Source: Doryteuthis pealeii (taxonomy: Eukaryota > Mollusca > Cephalopoda > Myopsida > Loliginidae). From it: DNA of 64,000 bases. Each line of letters starts with the position of its first letter. Position 1 is the first letter of the stretch. Location: contig CM042145.1 of the NCBI GenBank assembly GCA_023376005.1, forward strand, positions 66,499,832-66,563,831, written 5' to 3'. Under the pieces are notes generated by a model. That model saw only the letters and a list, made by a program, of their open reading frames with translations, did not search any database and was not told the origin of the DNA. The position numbers and the translations under genes are program-made. Positions 46,589 through 58,189 of this stretch are shown one piece after another.

Positions 46589-46645
46589 TTCGCTCTTGAT
46601 GAAGACCGCTTTAATAAAAGGTCGAAACAGATTTCTGTCAGCGAA
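46589..46645 (+). ncRNA. Hammerhead-like ribozyme, copy 2 of opposed pair
   Basis: Same structure as the minus-strand copy: TTCGCT, CTTGATGA, stem II GACC/GGTC with loop GCTTTAATAAAA, GAAA, stem III ACAG/CTGT, C, AGCGAA. All pairing segments are identical between the copies although the stem II loop and outer flanks differ, which suggests constraint or a recent origin. Confidence 0.65.
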
Positions 46646-46687
46646 CTATAACATCATTTGTTCGTTTTTTTAAAAAATGTTTATTTC

Positions 46688-46703
46688 ATATATATATATA
46701 TAT

Positions 46704-46795
<92 letters not shown>
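46688..46795. repeat. (AT)n(AC)n(AT)n compound microsatellite
   Basis: TA tract, CA tract (46722-46745), then a longer TA tract. Confidence 0.95.
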
Positions 46796-46796
<1 letters not shown>

Positions 46797-46799
46797 ATA

Positions 46800-47330
46800 A
46801 AATTAAACATGGTGAGAGAAGAGGAATAGATAAAGAATAAATAAGATAAATGAAAAAATAAATGGAGGGGAAATACTTTGAAATAGCATATTTAAAAATA
46901 GGGCTTCAAAACATATTGAAATGACATCCCAAGAAATAAACAAGACATGAATGGAAGAACATAAGAGAAAAACATGAGAAAAAAACTGAGGGAAGAAAAG
47001 GAAAGAGCAGAGAGAAGCGACATCATTTCTTTTGTATTGTTGTATTAACTCAAATAAAGACCATTGGTTGATGATCGTATCTCTGCATTTATCACTTAGA
47101 GACAGATAGTAATTTTAGATGTTGCCCCTAGCATCAGTTGACGTTATTTACTAGTCATAAACCTTAGTCTTTGGGGTTACAGGCCCCAAATCTACAACGC
47201 ATTATGCTTTTACCTCTGAAATTATAAGACCAGTTCATATACCTCTGTAGCAATACCTCATCTACTGAAATCGATGTCAACATACGCAAGAATTGCCATT
47301 AAAAGGTTAAGACGTTATAGAAGTCTGACC
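46800..47330. other. Purine-rich sequence; nothing recognised
   Basis: An A/G-rich stretch at 46850-47010 has no gene. The remainder shows no family match. Confidence 0.4.
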
Positions 47331-47534
47331 TCTCAATGGGAATTCATCCAAGCTGTAGCCATGTCAGTACTAGTATGGCTGCACCATTTGAACTCTTACG
47401 AAATCCTTGGTGAAAAGACTACACAAGGATGTCGCATGCTGTTTGAAAGAAATTCTGGAAATAGCACCCAAAGAAGACAGCTGTTGTACGGCCACATATA
47501 TTTTATCTCACAAACTATCCAAGTAAGGCGAACG

Positions 47535-47540
<6 letters not shown>
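47330..47540 (+). mobile_element. RTE-type LINE remnant (post-RT region)
   Basis: Words QAVAMSVLVW and, after a frame shift, a KRLHKDAAC-like segment are followed by QLLYGHIYFISQTIQVRRT. This is the recognisable stretch downstream of RT in RTE-like elements, where it is normally followed by a GHCWRSKDEL-type region. Here that region is replaced by a GA microsatellite. Confidence 0.65.

Positions 47541-47612
<72 letters not shown>
47540..47612. repeat. (GA)n microsatellite
   Basis: Pure GA repeat ending in a G-run. Confidence 0.97.
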
Positions 47613-47614
<2 letters not shown>

Positions 47615-47900
47615 TTATTTGCTGCATACCGTACTTGTATGGGCTGGGCACAAGGTCTCGTTTTAACGTGGGCCCACCCACAAGCCGAAGCTCATGGGTG
47701 GGAAAGAACAAAAATTGCGTTGATCCCTTCGGCTTTCCCGCTCAAGGAGGGCGCCTCAGGCACTGGGCAATAAACCTAGCTCTGCCACTAAGGGGGCAGG
47801 TATTGTCTGGGGGAATAGCCCACTGGGATCGACGCTATTAATTCAAACACACCGGACCAGTGGCCGAAGCACACCGGAACTCCGACCCAAAGGACGGGCT
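47613..47900 (+). repeat. GC-rich spacer between two (GA)n tracts
   Basis: A GC-rich 290-bp block (for example GGGCCCACCCACAAGCC, CTCAAGGAGGGCGCC) is unlike its AT-rich surroundings. A partly similar passage at 49500-49630 (GGGGAACCATGTGCAAAC..., CAGGCAATAAACCCGGC) suggests a dispersed repeat, possibly the continuation of the LINE 3' region. No frame is clearly coding. Confidence 0.4.
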
Positions 47901-47901
47901 G

Positions 47902-47902
<1 letters not shown>

Positions 47903-47978
<76 letters not shown>
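47903..47978. repeat. (GA)n microsatellite
   Basis: Pure GA repeat. Confidence 0.97.
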
Positions 47979-47979
<1 letters not shown>

Positions 47980-47981
<2 letters not shown>

Positions 47982-48590
47982 ATCCGATGATGATAATGAT
48001 AATAATACAAAGGAAAATGACACCGGGGCGCGAAACAAAAAAGCCATCAGCTAAAAGAAGGATGAATTTACAAAGTTCAACATCTCATCAAGCGGGCGAG
48101 GTTTAACAAGACATGCTTGATCTACCACCGTGGATTGAGTCTTGTCGAGATCACCAGTGCGTGTCCATCTAATTAGTGACGAAAGATATAGCCTGACTAT
48201 ATCACCCACCTGGAGCGGACGTGAGCGTAGTGTATTCCGTGAACCCAATAGAAAACAACTGATTTCTTGATTCTAGTTTCTCTGGTGGCTTGGGTAGAAG
48301 GTGGCAAGCATTTGTGTAAGCCTTCTAACGCCATGTGATGAATTAGTTCCAACGAAACAAAAGCAAAACAACAAAAAATACGCACATAGTCCTGTGCCAA
48401 TTTGTCGTTTCCCAATTTAGATATCCATATCAAGAGTGACATTATAGATTGTGGGAGACATTAAAGAACTACCCCATATGAACCCAACAATAAATTAAAC
48501 CAAGCAAAATAAACAACATATTTAATCCCTACATATCTATCAAAATTGAATTAAATCTTAATATTCAAATAAATAAATCCCTCTTACTCA
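47980..48590. other. Intron or intergenic sequence; nothing recognised
   Basis: No domain or family match was found; open frames are short. Confidence 0.4.
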
Positions 48591-48594
48591 CACA

Positions 48595-49445
48595 GAGAGA
48601 CTAATATTTATATAAGAAGGACGTAATCAAGATATACAACCTCACGCTCACACAAAGAAATACACACAGACACAAACATACAAACACACAAAAACATTGA
48701 AATAAGAAAACAACACAACAGCACATACACACACACAAACATACAAAGACAAAAACATAAGACAAGAAAACGTGACAAGTACACACACACACACACACAC
48801 ACGTACACACACATACACACACACACACCAACCAATCAAAAAACATATACACACATTCACACAAACAGGGTAATAATATGACCATGCACAAATGCACACA
48901 CAGAACAATGTAACTGCATGCACATATATAATTTGCATAATAGAAAGCACAAACTATAGTCCAAGACAATTATTTTTAACATATGTATATATGTAGGTAC
49001 ACATGTGTGTGTGCACGTGTATACACACGTATATAACACGCTATTTCTAGCCAAAAATACAAATGAAAAATATAAACCTGCACTACAACAGAACACAACC
49101 ATACGCCTACACAAAGACACGCGCAAAAACATTGAAGACCCAAAAAATACAGACACACACAAAAACACATAAACAACAAGACAGGAAAACAACTCAGCTA
49201 CGCAACTACACACACACACGCACACACACCCACACACTAACACACACACTAACACACACACCTCAACCAATAAAAAGATTTATAACAAAACATACACGCT
49301 CATACGCACAAAAAAAACGGGAACACATGAACACACAAACAAACACACACGCACACACCAACTAACCTGAAAACGACATAACTATATATGCACATACACA
49401 CACAAAAAAACAACAACAAAAAACACACACACAATAAAACCACTT
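48595..49445. repeat. AC-rich cryptically simple region (about 850 bp)
   Basis: ACAC and AAACA words dominate one strand almost throughout, with pure (CA)n at 48780-48830 and 49210-49260. Overlapping open frames on both strands are low-complexity (Cys/Val on minus, Thr/His on plus). Alternating purine-pyrimidine composition favours Z-DNA. Confidence 0.85.
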
Positions 49446-49640
49446 AACAGCTAACTACATAATATACAAAAATGTAAATATCTCCTGACCTTCTACCGGG
49501 CCGGATTAACACAAGGGCTTTTTAATGTGGGGAACCATGTGCAAACTGAAGCGAATGCTGTTGTCAGTGCCATAAGTGCGCGAATCACTTCGGCATTCCT
49601 CTTTTGGAGTGCCTCAGGCAATAAACCCGGCATAGACCCT

Positions 49641-49642
<2 letters not shown>

Positions 49643-49689
<47 letters not shown>

Positions 49690-49691
49690 TA
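49643..49691. repeat. (AT)n microsatellite adjoining a SINE end
   Basis: A TA tract abuts the 3' end of the SINE copy that follows. Confidence 0.95.
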
Positions 49692-49836
49692 GTAAAGTCG
49701 ACGGGGCGGCCTAAAGTCGGTATCAGCCAGTCAGCGAGGGAGTCTATCCCCTTTTCAATAGCGCTAGACCAAGGAGATTGTTTTAGCATCTGAGATGGAG
49801 CGCCACACCTACCATCAGCTCCTTACTTTATATATA
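49692..49836 (-). repeat. Partial SINE (family of the 61.7-62.1 kb palindrome)
   Basis: AAAGTCGACGGGGCGGCC...CCAGTCAGCGAGGGAGTC...ACCTACCATCAGCTCC is nearly identical to 61678-61815. The tRNA-derived part is missing; the copy is bounded by (AT)n on both sides. Confidence 0.85.
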
Positions 49837-49844
49837 TATACCTT

Positions 49845-50700
49845 TGTAAGCCTGGGGCTTTTTGATAATTTCCCATTTTATCATAGTTGTTTTGCCCATT
49901 GTATCTTTAATGTGCCATTTGGATGAGGTGGTACTGTTTGCATATCTTCTGTTGTTGAAGCTTAGATTGTGGTTGTACCACCTATTTTTCCAATTATTTT
50001 CAGTGGTACCAATGTATGTCTTTTCATCGTTGTCATTTCCACTTACCTTGATGTTGGCCTTAGAGACGATGTTATTGGTTAAACAATTGCCAGTTAAGGT
50101 GCATTTTGTTTTGTAGAACCAGTTGCATCTATCGTGCAGGTTGTTGTCATTTCCATTTAAAATTTTAAAATTGTGCTTGTCGATGATTTTTTCAAATATT
50201 GTTCATACAACAATAACTAATTTTAAAATTATTTTTATTGAAAATTTTGCTCAATGTAGGTGATTTGTCAAAGTGTCTTTTTCCTTATTTTTATTAGGGG
50301 GTAAAAAGATAAGGGAATATAAAGAGATCAGGGGAAACAATACCAAAAAGATTTAATACCAAAAAAGTTTGTATAGAAGGGGGGGATATATGGGGGCGAA
50401 ATAGACCTTCGAATCAACAAGCTCCCGCCGAGGGGAAACCAAAAGCAAGCGAGTTCTCCGTTTTCTCACAAGCCAGACTCTCTGTTGGTCAACACATTCT
50501 TCGTCTAGCAGCTGGAAAATCCATCGTCGTAGTCGAAATAATCTTTAACAGTTCAAAATTGCAATTCCTATTTAGTTTCGTTTCTGTTGGACTAACATCC
50601 ATTTCTTTACTGGGTTGTTCGCAAAGCGCTTCGTCGTCGTCGGCTGCTTCTGCTGCTGCTGACTCCCAGCGCTCGACTCACTTGTCATTTATGGACATAT
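49845..50700. other. T-rich sequence; nothing recognised
   Basis: The plus-strand frame at 49862-50116 is hydrophobic but has no recognisable domain. A block near 50400-50690 is richer in GC, with Ser/Ala codons, and is not identified. Confidence 0.35.
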
Positions 50701-50714
50701 TTACCCAAACATCC

Positions 50715-50860
50715 GGGCACATCAGTCGAACCTCGCGTCCGTCCAGTGCCCAAATCACATTTGTTTTTGCATGTGGGAGGACGCGAGTTCGATTCCAGCA
50801 GGCAAGACAATGTCTTGCTCTTTTTCCTTTCTCGTTCTCCGTCACAGTTTGTAAGATTTG
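50715..50860 (+). repeat. Possible tRNA-derived SINE fragment
   Basis: GGACGCGAGTTCGATTCCAGC (about 50780) is a good B-box match. An A box is not clear. GCAGGCAAGACAATG follows as in a SINE body. Confidence 0.35.
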
Positions 50861-50989
50861 TTCATATCAGACACAATATAGGTTCAAAAAAGCATCAGTT
50901 TACTTTCAAATATTCAGAGTTTGGAGTCGCTGGTAGTCCATTTTTCTACAATTGCCTAACCAATTTATTCACAAACAACATGTGGTAAC

Positions 50990-51865
50990 AAGTATCTTTA
51001 TACTCACTGATCTCTTTATATTCGCTGATCTTTTTACCCCTAATGAAAGTATGACCATTCTTCACTTCACTATAATAAAACTTATGTCAATGAAAAACAA
51101 AATCAAACCAAATAAACAATATATTATCAATAATAATACACGTATTCATTAATTTAACAAGCGAATTAAATTAAACGCACACTAACAACACATTAATTAT
51201 CATATTTAAACTTAAATTAAATTTATAATCAGATTACATACTTTAATCAATTAAACCGGAGACGCTCTTAGTTTTATTTTATTTTATTTTATTTTATTTT
51301 ATTCTATTTCATTTTACTGTTTTTACCACACCGATCCAATAAAAACACGTCACAACGAGTCTATTTATATTTCCCAACTTTCTTTTCTTTTTACCTCTCA
51401 ACGAAAAACATTAACACACCGTATCTTATTTTATTATAACACAAAAAATTATCAATAATCGCTAAGATCATATTAATAAATAAATACACCAGTATAAATA
51501 CACACATTATACTATATTAAAAAAACAAGACTTTAATCGTATATTTGCAGAATCTTTTCTTGCACAAACCAATAATAATTCTTATAATTTAAAATTTAAA
51601 GAGGATTTTTCATAATGTTTATATTTGATCTTTTGAAAATAAATCTAAATAATTCCATATTACCATTTACATTGCGAGGCATAAACACCGCGTCTGCTAC
51701 CCAGTTTTTCAAAACAATGTATCAGCGTTCATTTACTACGAATCTGTTTTTAACGCTCATAACTACAACAAACTCATGCAGTTAGCTGCAATTAATCAAT
51801 AACTTGATTTATTCAGCGGATTTAACCCTGAAGATCTTTATATTGAAACCCGAGTAGGTTATTTC
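50990..51865. other. AT-rich sequence with (ATTTT)n at 51273-51310
   Basis: A short pentamer tandem repeat. No gene or family match otherwise. Confidence 0.45.
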
Positions 51866-51870
51866 TGTAC

Positions 51871-51913
<43 letters not shown>

Positions 51914-51919
<6 letters not shown>

Positions 51920-52119
51920 ATTAGGAGGTTGATTTAGAAGGCTATCACAATGCAGGTGTAAAGAAATAATAATAATACGGTAACAATGATGTTGTGTGTT
52001 AACCTGTATTTAATTCTTGAATTAAATACAGGTTAACACACAACATTGTTACCGTATTATTATTATTTCTTTACATCTGCATTGTGATAGCCTTCTAAAT
52101 CAACCTCCTAACCAATATA
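51914..52119. repeat. Near-perfect hairpin (about 100-nt arms, 4-nt loop) between two (AT)n tracts
   Basis: Left arm 51914-52015 and right arm 52020-52119 are inverted copies with only a few differences; the loop is CTTG. Inner words AACCTGTATTTAATT and AATTAAATACAGGTT. The left arm is preceded by (AT)n 51873-51917; (AT)n 52154-52204 follows the right arm after about 35 nt. The arms contain an internal AAT run and a coding-like stretch but match no other place in the window, and no hammerhead core is visible. Confidence 0.93.
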
Positions 52120-52149
52120 TACACAATGCTTCAAGCAAATTATAAAACT

Positions 52150-52207
<58 letters not shown>

Positions 52208-52239
52208 TATCAACTCGTGGACAAATAAGACTATTTCCT

Positions 52240-53091
52240 GTTATTTTTTAAATAGCATTTGACACTGTATACTTGTGTTTTCTTCGATGACTCACCAGGC
52301 CAGCCCTGAGGTGACATACTCTTCCACATAAACTACATGCTGGAACTTCCCAATTTGGATGTTGCTGGACTGAGAATAGCCCTTTCTAATAGCCCGATTC
52401 TATTTTTGGTGTTTGATTCGGTTGGACTCAAATTTCTTCACAGACTGGTACATATTGTCTCTCCAGCCAGGTCTTTTACAAGCTAGCTTCTCCCAGTCCT
52501 CCACAGTGATAGCAGCATCTTTCAGAGTGTCATTGAAACAGTCCTTAAATCTTAATTTGGTTTTGTACTGCCGATGTTTGCCAGTTGGGATTTTCCCCTA
52601 AAATGTTTTTTTTTATTCGGCAATCATTCATGCAAACTAGATGACCAGACCAGCGAAGACGAGATCCAAAGATCAAACTCTCAATACTAAGCAAGTGACA
52701 TCTTTGAAGTATTGTGCTTTCTGGTGTAAGTGACAACCACTTTATCCCTAAAATCCTGCGACGGCAATTTTGATGGAATTTCTCAAATGTCCTGGGATGT
52801 CATCTGCAAACAAGCCAGGTCTCACAGACGTACAAAAGGATGGTGAACACATAGACTCGGTATACACCCAGCTTGGTGGAAATCTTAATGCCACGTTGGC
52901 TCCAAACCCTCTTCTCAGGCAAACCAAAGGATCTCGCTGCTTTCTGCAGCCTGAGGAAAATGTCTCTATCCAAAGAGTTATCCTGTGATAGTTCGGGACA
53001 GGCTGATGCATGACAACAGTCTTTTTTACATTCAAGGTTAATCTAAATGCTATACATGCTCCGGGGAAACAATCCATGTGGTTCTGCATCT

Positions 53092-53158
<67 letters not shown>

Positions 53159-53650
53159 TGTGTTACCAAGTCACAGTCATCTGCATATAGCAACTCCCGC
53201 ACAACGGCTGTAAATATTTTTGAACCTGCATTTAGGCGTCTTATATCAAATATTTTACCAGATGATCTGTAACGAACGTGAATGCCATTGATATTAGTTT
53301 TTAAAACAATCTTAAAGACGACTGCATAGAATATTCCAAATAGTTGTGGTCCGAGAACGCAGCCCTGTTTCACACCATTCATGACTGAGACAGGCTCTGC
53401 AAAGTTACCATTATATGTGACCAAAGGGTTCATATTATCGAAGAGACCGAATAAGGTTTATCAAATGGGGAGGACAACCTAACTTCCCAAGAACCCTCCA
53501 GAGTGCCTCGCGATTGACGTGTCAAAGGCTTTCGTGATATCGATGAAAACATTGGTAGAGGTCAAGATTCTGCCCAAAGCACTTTTCTTGCAGTTGGCGA
53601 GCCGAGATCATATCAGTTAGGCCACTTCCGGAGCAGAAACCACATTCTGG
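52240..53650 (-). mobile_element. RTE-type LINE remnant with RT catalytic region
   Basis: Minus-strand frames from 53433 read VMNGVKQGCVLGPQLFGIFY, then ELLYADDCDLV (the catalytic YADD box), interrupted by a (GT)n(CT)n microsatellite at 53094-53162. MDCF...LNVKKTVVMHQPV follows, then in shifted frames a VYTESMC-type region, and finally ESTILQRCHL...RLRWSGHLVCM near 52640. This is the order of RTE-like ORF2 from RT palm to the C-terminal region. Upstream remnants extend to about 53650. Multiple frameshifts make it dead. Confidence 0.85.
53094..53163. repeat. (CT)n(GT)n microsatellite inside the LINE
   Basis: A CT run followed by a GT run lies directly beside the YADD codons. Confidence 0.95.
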
Positions 53651-53809
53651 AAGAATAGTTGGTGATATATGTTCCTCCAAGCGATTTAGAAATGTATATA
53701 TCTAATAGTATTTGATAATTTGGTTGAAGCATTGTTAAGTAGAGTATTTTAAAGGCAATTACAATGCGTATAAAATAGTGTCCAATGTCTAATTAATATC
53801 GAAGTATCT

Positions 53810-54700
53810 TCATCTTCAGAGACTGTTTTTGAAATGGTCTTGTGTGTTTATATATATATTTTTGGACGTTATAAACACACGTCACGTGGGTTGTTAGAAC
53901 GCCACGCGAAGAGACGTAATTTCAGTTGGTCAATCATTTTCAATTTCATTCTTTTTTCTTAAATATGTATTTATGGAATGTGTATATTAATTAATGATAA
54001 ATTCGGTGTTTAATTCTAATCTACTGTTTATGCGAGGGTGTAACTTAGCTATTAATAAACCTTCTCTAATTCTGAGATTACCAACGTTGCGTATTATTGT
54101 CTCTATTTTAATGGAAGAATTATTGTCCTTATTTTTGCATTTGATGAAATGTTTATGGAATGAGGATGCACATGTGTGGAGATGTTATTTAATTCTAATG
54201 TGGAGCGGTCTGATTGTACTTCCTATATAAAAACTAAGACATTTAGAACAAGTTAAACGATAAATGGTGTAAGTTTTGTGGTATATATTTGGATCGCTTA
54301 TTGGGAAGTTGGCTAGTGTGCATGCTGTGATATTATTGTTATGTTTTTTTCGTTAGGTGTTGGTGTAGTGGGGGTCCAGAATGGGCTAGTCGGATATCTA
54401 GCATCTCTTTATAAATAGCCCTGCGTATTTCTTTGGTGATAGTCTCGCTGAAATGTGGTAGTTTCAGGAAACAGGTGTTAGAGGGTGTGTAGTGTTCGTG
54501 ATTTTCTATTATTTAAATGGCATATGTATGACGTTGGGTATCCATTGTTTCTGAGGGTGTTCATAAAGTGTGCTATGTGTGTAATTGAACTTTTGGTGGA
54601 CTTATCCACCAATTCCACCCAAACATTAAAAAGTTGGCCAGACAATTAGAAAAGATAAAAATAAAATTATTAAACAGGAGTGCCTTTGTTTAATTCTACA
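53810..54700 (-). mobile_element. Penelope-like element remnant with GIY-YIG endonuclease
   Basis: On the minus strand, from 54330 down, a frame reads TCSKCLSFYIGSTIRPLHIR, then SSFHKHFIKCKNKDNNSS and NLRIREGLL (54270-54020). The Cys-rich lead, FYIGST and the HKH word fit the GIY-YIG endonuclease of EN-containing Penelope-like elements. Upstream (54600-54340), shifted frames carry an RT-tail-like segment. The 5' limit is the block also found at 1141-1290 and 39213-39369, then (AC)n at 54699-54718. Stops and frame changes show decay; the RT core is missing. Confidence 0.75.
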
Positions 54701-55515
54701 CACACACACACACACACATATATATATTAATATATATATATATTATATATATTATATAATGATCGTTTTAATTACCGTTAAACAAAAGCATGTTATGTAA
54801 TTATTTTTACAGCTTCTTTTTTAATATTGTAAAATAGAAGTTTAATGATACTTAGGAACGTATGATCAACATAGAGTAAATCTGGCAGAACTAAACAGAA
54901 CCGAACTATCAAGCCCGAAATTGGCAAATGACATGTTCAATAAACAACATATTGCAGGCAGGTACACGTATTTAATTTCCGATTCAGCGGATTAAATAAT
55001 CTATAATGCTTGAACCATACTTAATAAGAAGTAGATTAATTCCACTGAATAAGGATTATAATTCTATTCAAGATTCAACATGATTTAAATCTATCGGCTG
55101 TAAAGATAACTAACAGACACATCAGTGGTAAATATACATGAGTATGCACTGCATCTACCCATAGCATAGAGATATATGAGTCTCGATTTTACTGAAAATA
55201 TATACACGTTTCTTTTTCCATTATTCTTTGACATATTGAAGCATTCTCTATAACTACATATTCACTTAATATCTGAAAAAAAAATCTTTAAAAGTTCCAC
55301 GCAAAAAAAGAACCTTTTGATACCTTTAGAGATTCATTAAACGAATTCGGTAAAGTGGGATACGATGTACTATATTATAAAAACAATATTATTAAATTTA
55401 AATAAAATGGTATGAATTGTTTAAAAATTAAAATTCTTGTCTAACTAGCGATAGAGCAATACAGTATATATTACTGAAAGTTACACAGGAAAATTAAAGC
55501 TGAATAAAATGATCC
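54700..55515. other. (AC)n(AT)n then AT-rich sequence; nothing recognised
   Basis: The microsatellite (54700-54757) borders the Penelope-like remnant. Beyond it I see no gene or family. Confidence 0.45.
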
Positions 55516-55524
55516 TTCTTGCAC

Positions 55525-55614
55525 ACAAACACAGACACGCACACACAAACAAGCAAACTCACAGACACACACAGACACAGACACAGCCACACACACAGAC
55601 ACACAGACACACAG

Positions 55615-55671
<57 letters not shown>
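55525..55671. repeat. (CA)n-rich then (AT)n microsatellite
   Basis: Interrupted CACAGA repeats, pure CA, then a TA tract. Confidence 0.95.
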
Positions 55672-55672
<1 letters not shown>

Positions 55673-55904
55673 TAGACAAAACGTGACCGATTGGTCACCT
55701 ATCAAGCTCTCGCTAGATAATTGGGATTAAGGAAAAGAGTAGGGTCTGCTAAAATGTCGTCTGCTAACAAACATATATAGAACCATAGCTATCTCATACA
55801 TGTATGCCCTTACACATAATTAATCTATGTCCTCTTCACAATCACACACACATATCTGCACATGCCCACATACCAACATGTATAAAAGCCAGCCCATATG
55901 TGTA

Positions 55905-55928
55905 CACTATACACACACACACACACAC

Positions 55929-56000
<72 letters not shown>
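55905..56000. repeat. (CA)n(AT)n microsatellite
   Basis: CA repeats with one GG interruption, then a TA tract. Confidence 0.95.
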
Positions 56001-56001
<1 letters not shown>

Positions 56002-56049
56002 GTACAGTCCACACTTATATACATAAACATACACATATGTATATATTTA

Positions 56050-56645
56050 CACATACATACCTACACATAATGTTTTCATTCTTCCGTCTGCTACAGACGA
56101 TGGCATAGTGTTCGCGAGTGGCTGAACAGGCCAATTTTCTGAATGAAATCTGGTGCAGTGACTGCAAACAAACAGTGATACTTGCTGGAGTTGCTGTTGT
56201 CTTTCTTTTCTTCTGTCTCTCTTTTTTTCTGCCTCTCTTTTCTGTGGTGGCTTCTTTCCTCTCGTTTTCACTCCTTATCGTGCCTTGTTTGACGAGGAGC
56301 ACCGGGTTGCTCGGTTTTCTACACCAAACACCGATGTGTTGGTGTTGACATGGCACGTCTTCATTTCCTTCTTGCAGACGTCTTTAAAGCGTAGGAGTGG
56401 TCTCCTACAAGTTGGGAGCTTTCTACTAATTCGCCATACAGTTGGTCTTTGGGGATACGGCCATTGTCCTCGTCCTAATGTGAGCAAGCAAGCGCAATCT
56501 CCTCTTGCAGAAGATGAAAAATGCTGTTTACATTAGCATGGTCCAGCACGTCTGTGTTGAGCAGCGAATGCGTAGGATGCGGTGTAGACATCTGAGGTGG
56601 GATTTGTCCAGTTTCCTCTCGTGGCTTGAGTATGTGGTCCAGGCA
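56050..56645 (-). mobile_element. RTE-type LINE C-terminus, minus strand
   Basis: Read on minus: WTTYSSHERKLDKSHLRCLHR (56640-56560), PLLRFKDVCKKEMKTCHVNT (56400-56340), a basic segment, then FVCSHCTRFHSENW (about 56170), the Cys/His tail normal for RTE-like ORF2. The order is preserved with two or three frame changes. It stands back to back with the plus-strand element that starts near 56700. Confidence 0.8.
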
Positions 56646-56699
56646 TTACTACTGATTTGACAATCTCCCTGAACTTCACTCCTTACCAGACTGGACAAT

Positions 56700-58165
56700 A
56701 TACCCACACACTGTAATGTGCACATGGCAGTAACTAGCATAAAAAAGCAAGGCTGCTGGACCCTATGTATCCCTGCAGAAATTATTAAGTATGGTGGAAT
56801 GTTATCAAAGATTGTCTGCATGACATCTTTCAGAAAGTCTGGACCTCCAGTTGCTATCTCAATGGAAAGATGCAGACTTGTTAGCATATTCAAGAGAAAA
56901 GGCAACAGAGCTGTGTGTGGCAACAAAAAGCACATCCTTCTTGCAGCCTCAGATAAGGTTCTCACCAGGATTCTATTCTCCAGATTCTTGATCATATTGC
57001 TAAAATGTTCTGCCAGAATCTGAGAGTGGTTTTAGAAAAGGAGAAGTACTGTAGATATGGTGTTTGTTGCTAGACAATTCCAGGAAAAAGCCATTAACAA
57101 CAAGATCGCTACATGATTTTTTGTTGACCTAGCAAAAGCATTTGACACTGTCAATAAAACTCTACTATGGGAAACTCTGAGAAAGTTTGCTTGGCCCTAC
57201 TTTCCTGGCTGTGCTTAGATCTTTCCATGATGGCTCAATGGCCTGAGTACAAGTGCAGGCTCAAAATCAAATCCTTTCCTTGTAGCACCAGAGTAAAGCA
57301 ATGATGTATCATTGCACCCATTGCATTCAATCTGTTTGTGGCAGCAATAATGAAATGAAAAACAGAACGTAAACCCGGCAGATGGTGTCCGCATATCCTA
57401 TCGATTAGACGGCAATCCTTTTAACATACGAAGTTTGAAATCCAAAAGACTTGTCACTGTAGAAGCAATACACGAACTGCAGTATGCAGATGATACAGCT
57501 TTTCAGCTCTTCCCAGATGGACTACAGCGCATTATCAATGCTGTAATTTAAACCCTATTATCGATCCGAGCTTGCCATCAATGTTTAGAAAATAGTTCTA
57601 AACCTCCGATTCCTGAACTTCTCATTAACCACCAGACACTGAAAAATGTAGAGGAGTTCACTCACCTGGGATATGTCTTCAAAATACAAACGATCCCACA
57701 GTGAAGTACAACGGCGTATTAGTCTGTTCAGCATTTTTTCACAAAGTGTTCATGAACGAGATCTCACCATTAATACTAAGATCTGTATATAAAGCTATAT
57801 GCCTATCCATACTCTTATATGGAACGAGTCGTGGGTGTTGCATCGCAGACACCTGAAAAAACATCAGCTGCGCCCAACGCATACATGGCGTAAAATGGTG
57901 GCACATGATCCCACTTAGAAAATTTTAAACAGGACACGCATTGACCCAATTGAGACCATCCTATCACAACGCCAACTGCGATGGTTGGGTCACACCATCG
58001 CATGCCTGAAGAGACTCCCTGTAAATCTTTACACGGAGGACAGGACCCCTCAAAGCGGTTCAAAGACCATATTAAGACAACGCTGAAGAATGCGCCATCA
58101 CACCTTCAAGCGTGGAAGATCTGGCCTCCAACAGCAAGTTATTCTCAAGGCATGTGTTAACAGTA
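56700..58165 (+). mobile_element. RTE-like LINE remnant, RT core to C-terminus, plus strand
   Basis: Plus-strand frames show IPAEIIKYGG and VSIFKRKGN (56775-56905), a FVDLAKAFDTVNKTLLWETL word (about 57120), an IAPIAFNLFVA word (57315), LQYADDTAFQLF with the catalytic YADD (57480), NVEEFTHLGY (57650) and RIDPIETILSQRQLRWLGHT (57935-57995). This is the normal order from fingers to C-terminal region over about 1.45 kb, but broken by many stops and shifts. It is the most complete RT in the window. Confidence 0.85.
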
Positions 58166-58189
58166 CGGAGTAATTCCTTTTTCATTTTT

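Larger units (their letters stand above)
46365..46685. repeat. Palindrome (about 130-nt arms) carrying two opposed hammerhead-like motifs
   Basis: Arms about 46365-46497 and 46549-46685 are inverted copies (GTAAACCGTTACAAAC and its reverse nearest the centre, AACATTTTTA-type words outermost) around a 51-nt spacer. (AT)n tracts lie outside both arms (46309-46324 and 46690-46720). The arms differ at several positions, so this is an old duplication rather than an assembly fold-back. Confidence 0.9.

Noticed and set aside
56528..57023. 155-codon minus and 101-codon plus overlapping frames as genes
   Set aside because: Each partly reads one of two back-to-back LINE remnants and partly the antisense of the other.
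57815..58063. Minus-strand 82-codon open frame
   Set aside because: It is the antisense shadow of the plus-strand LINE C-terminal region (RIDPIETILSQRQLRWLGHT).
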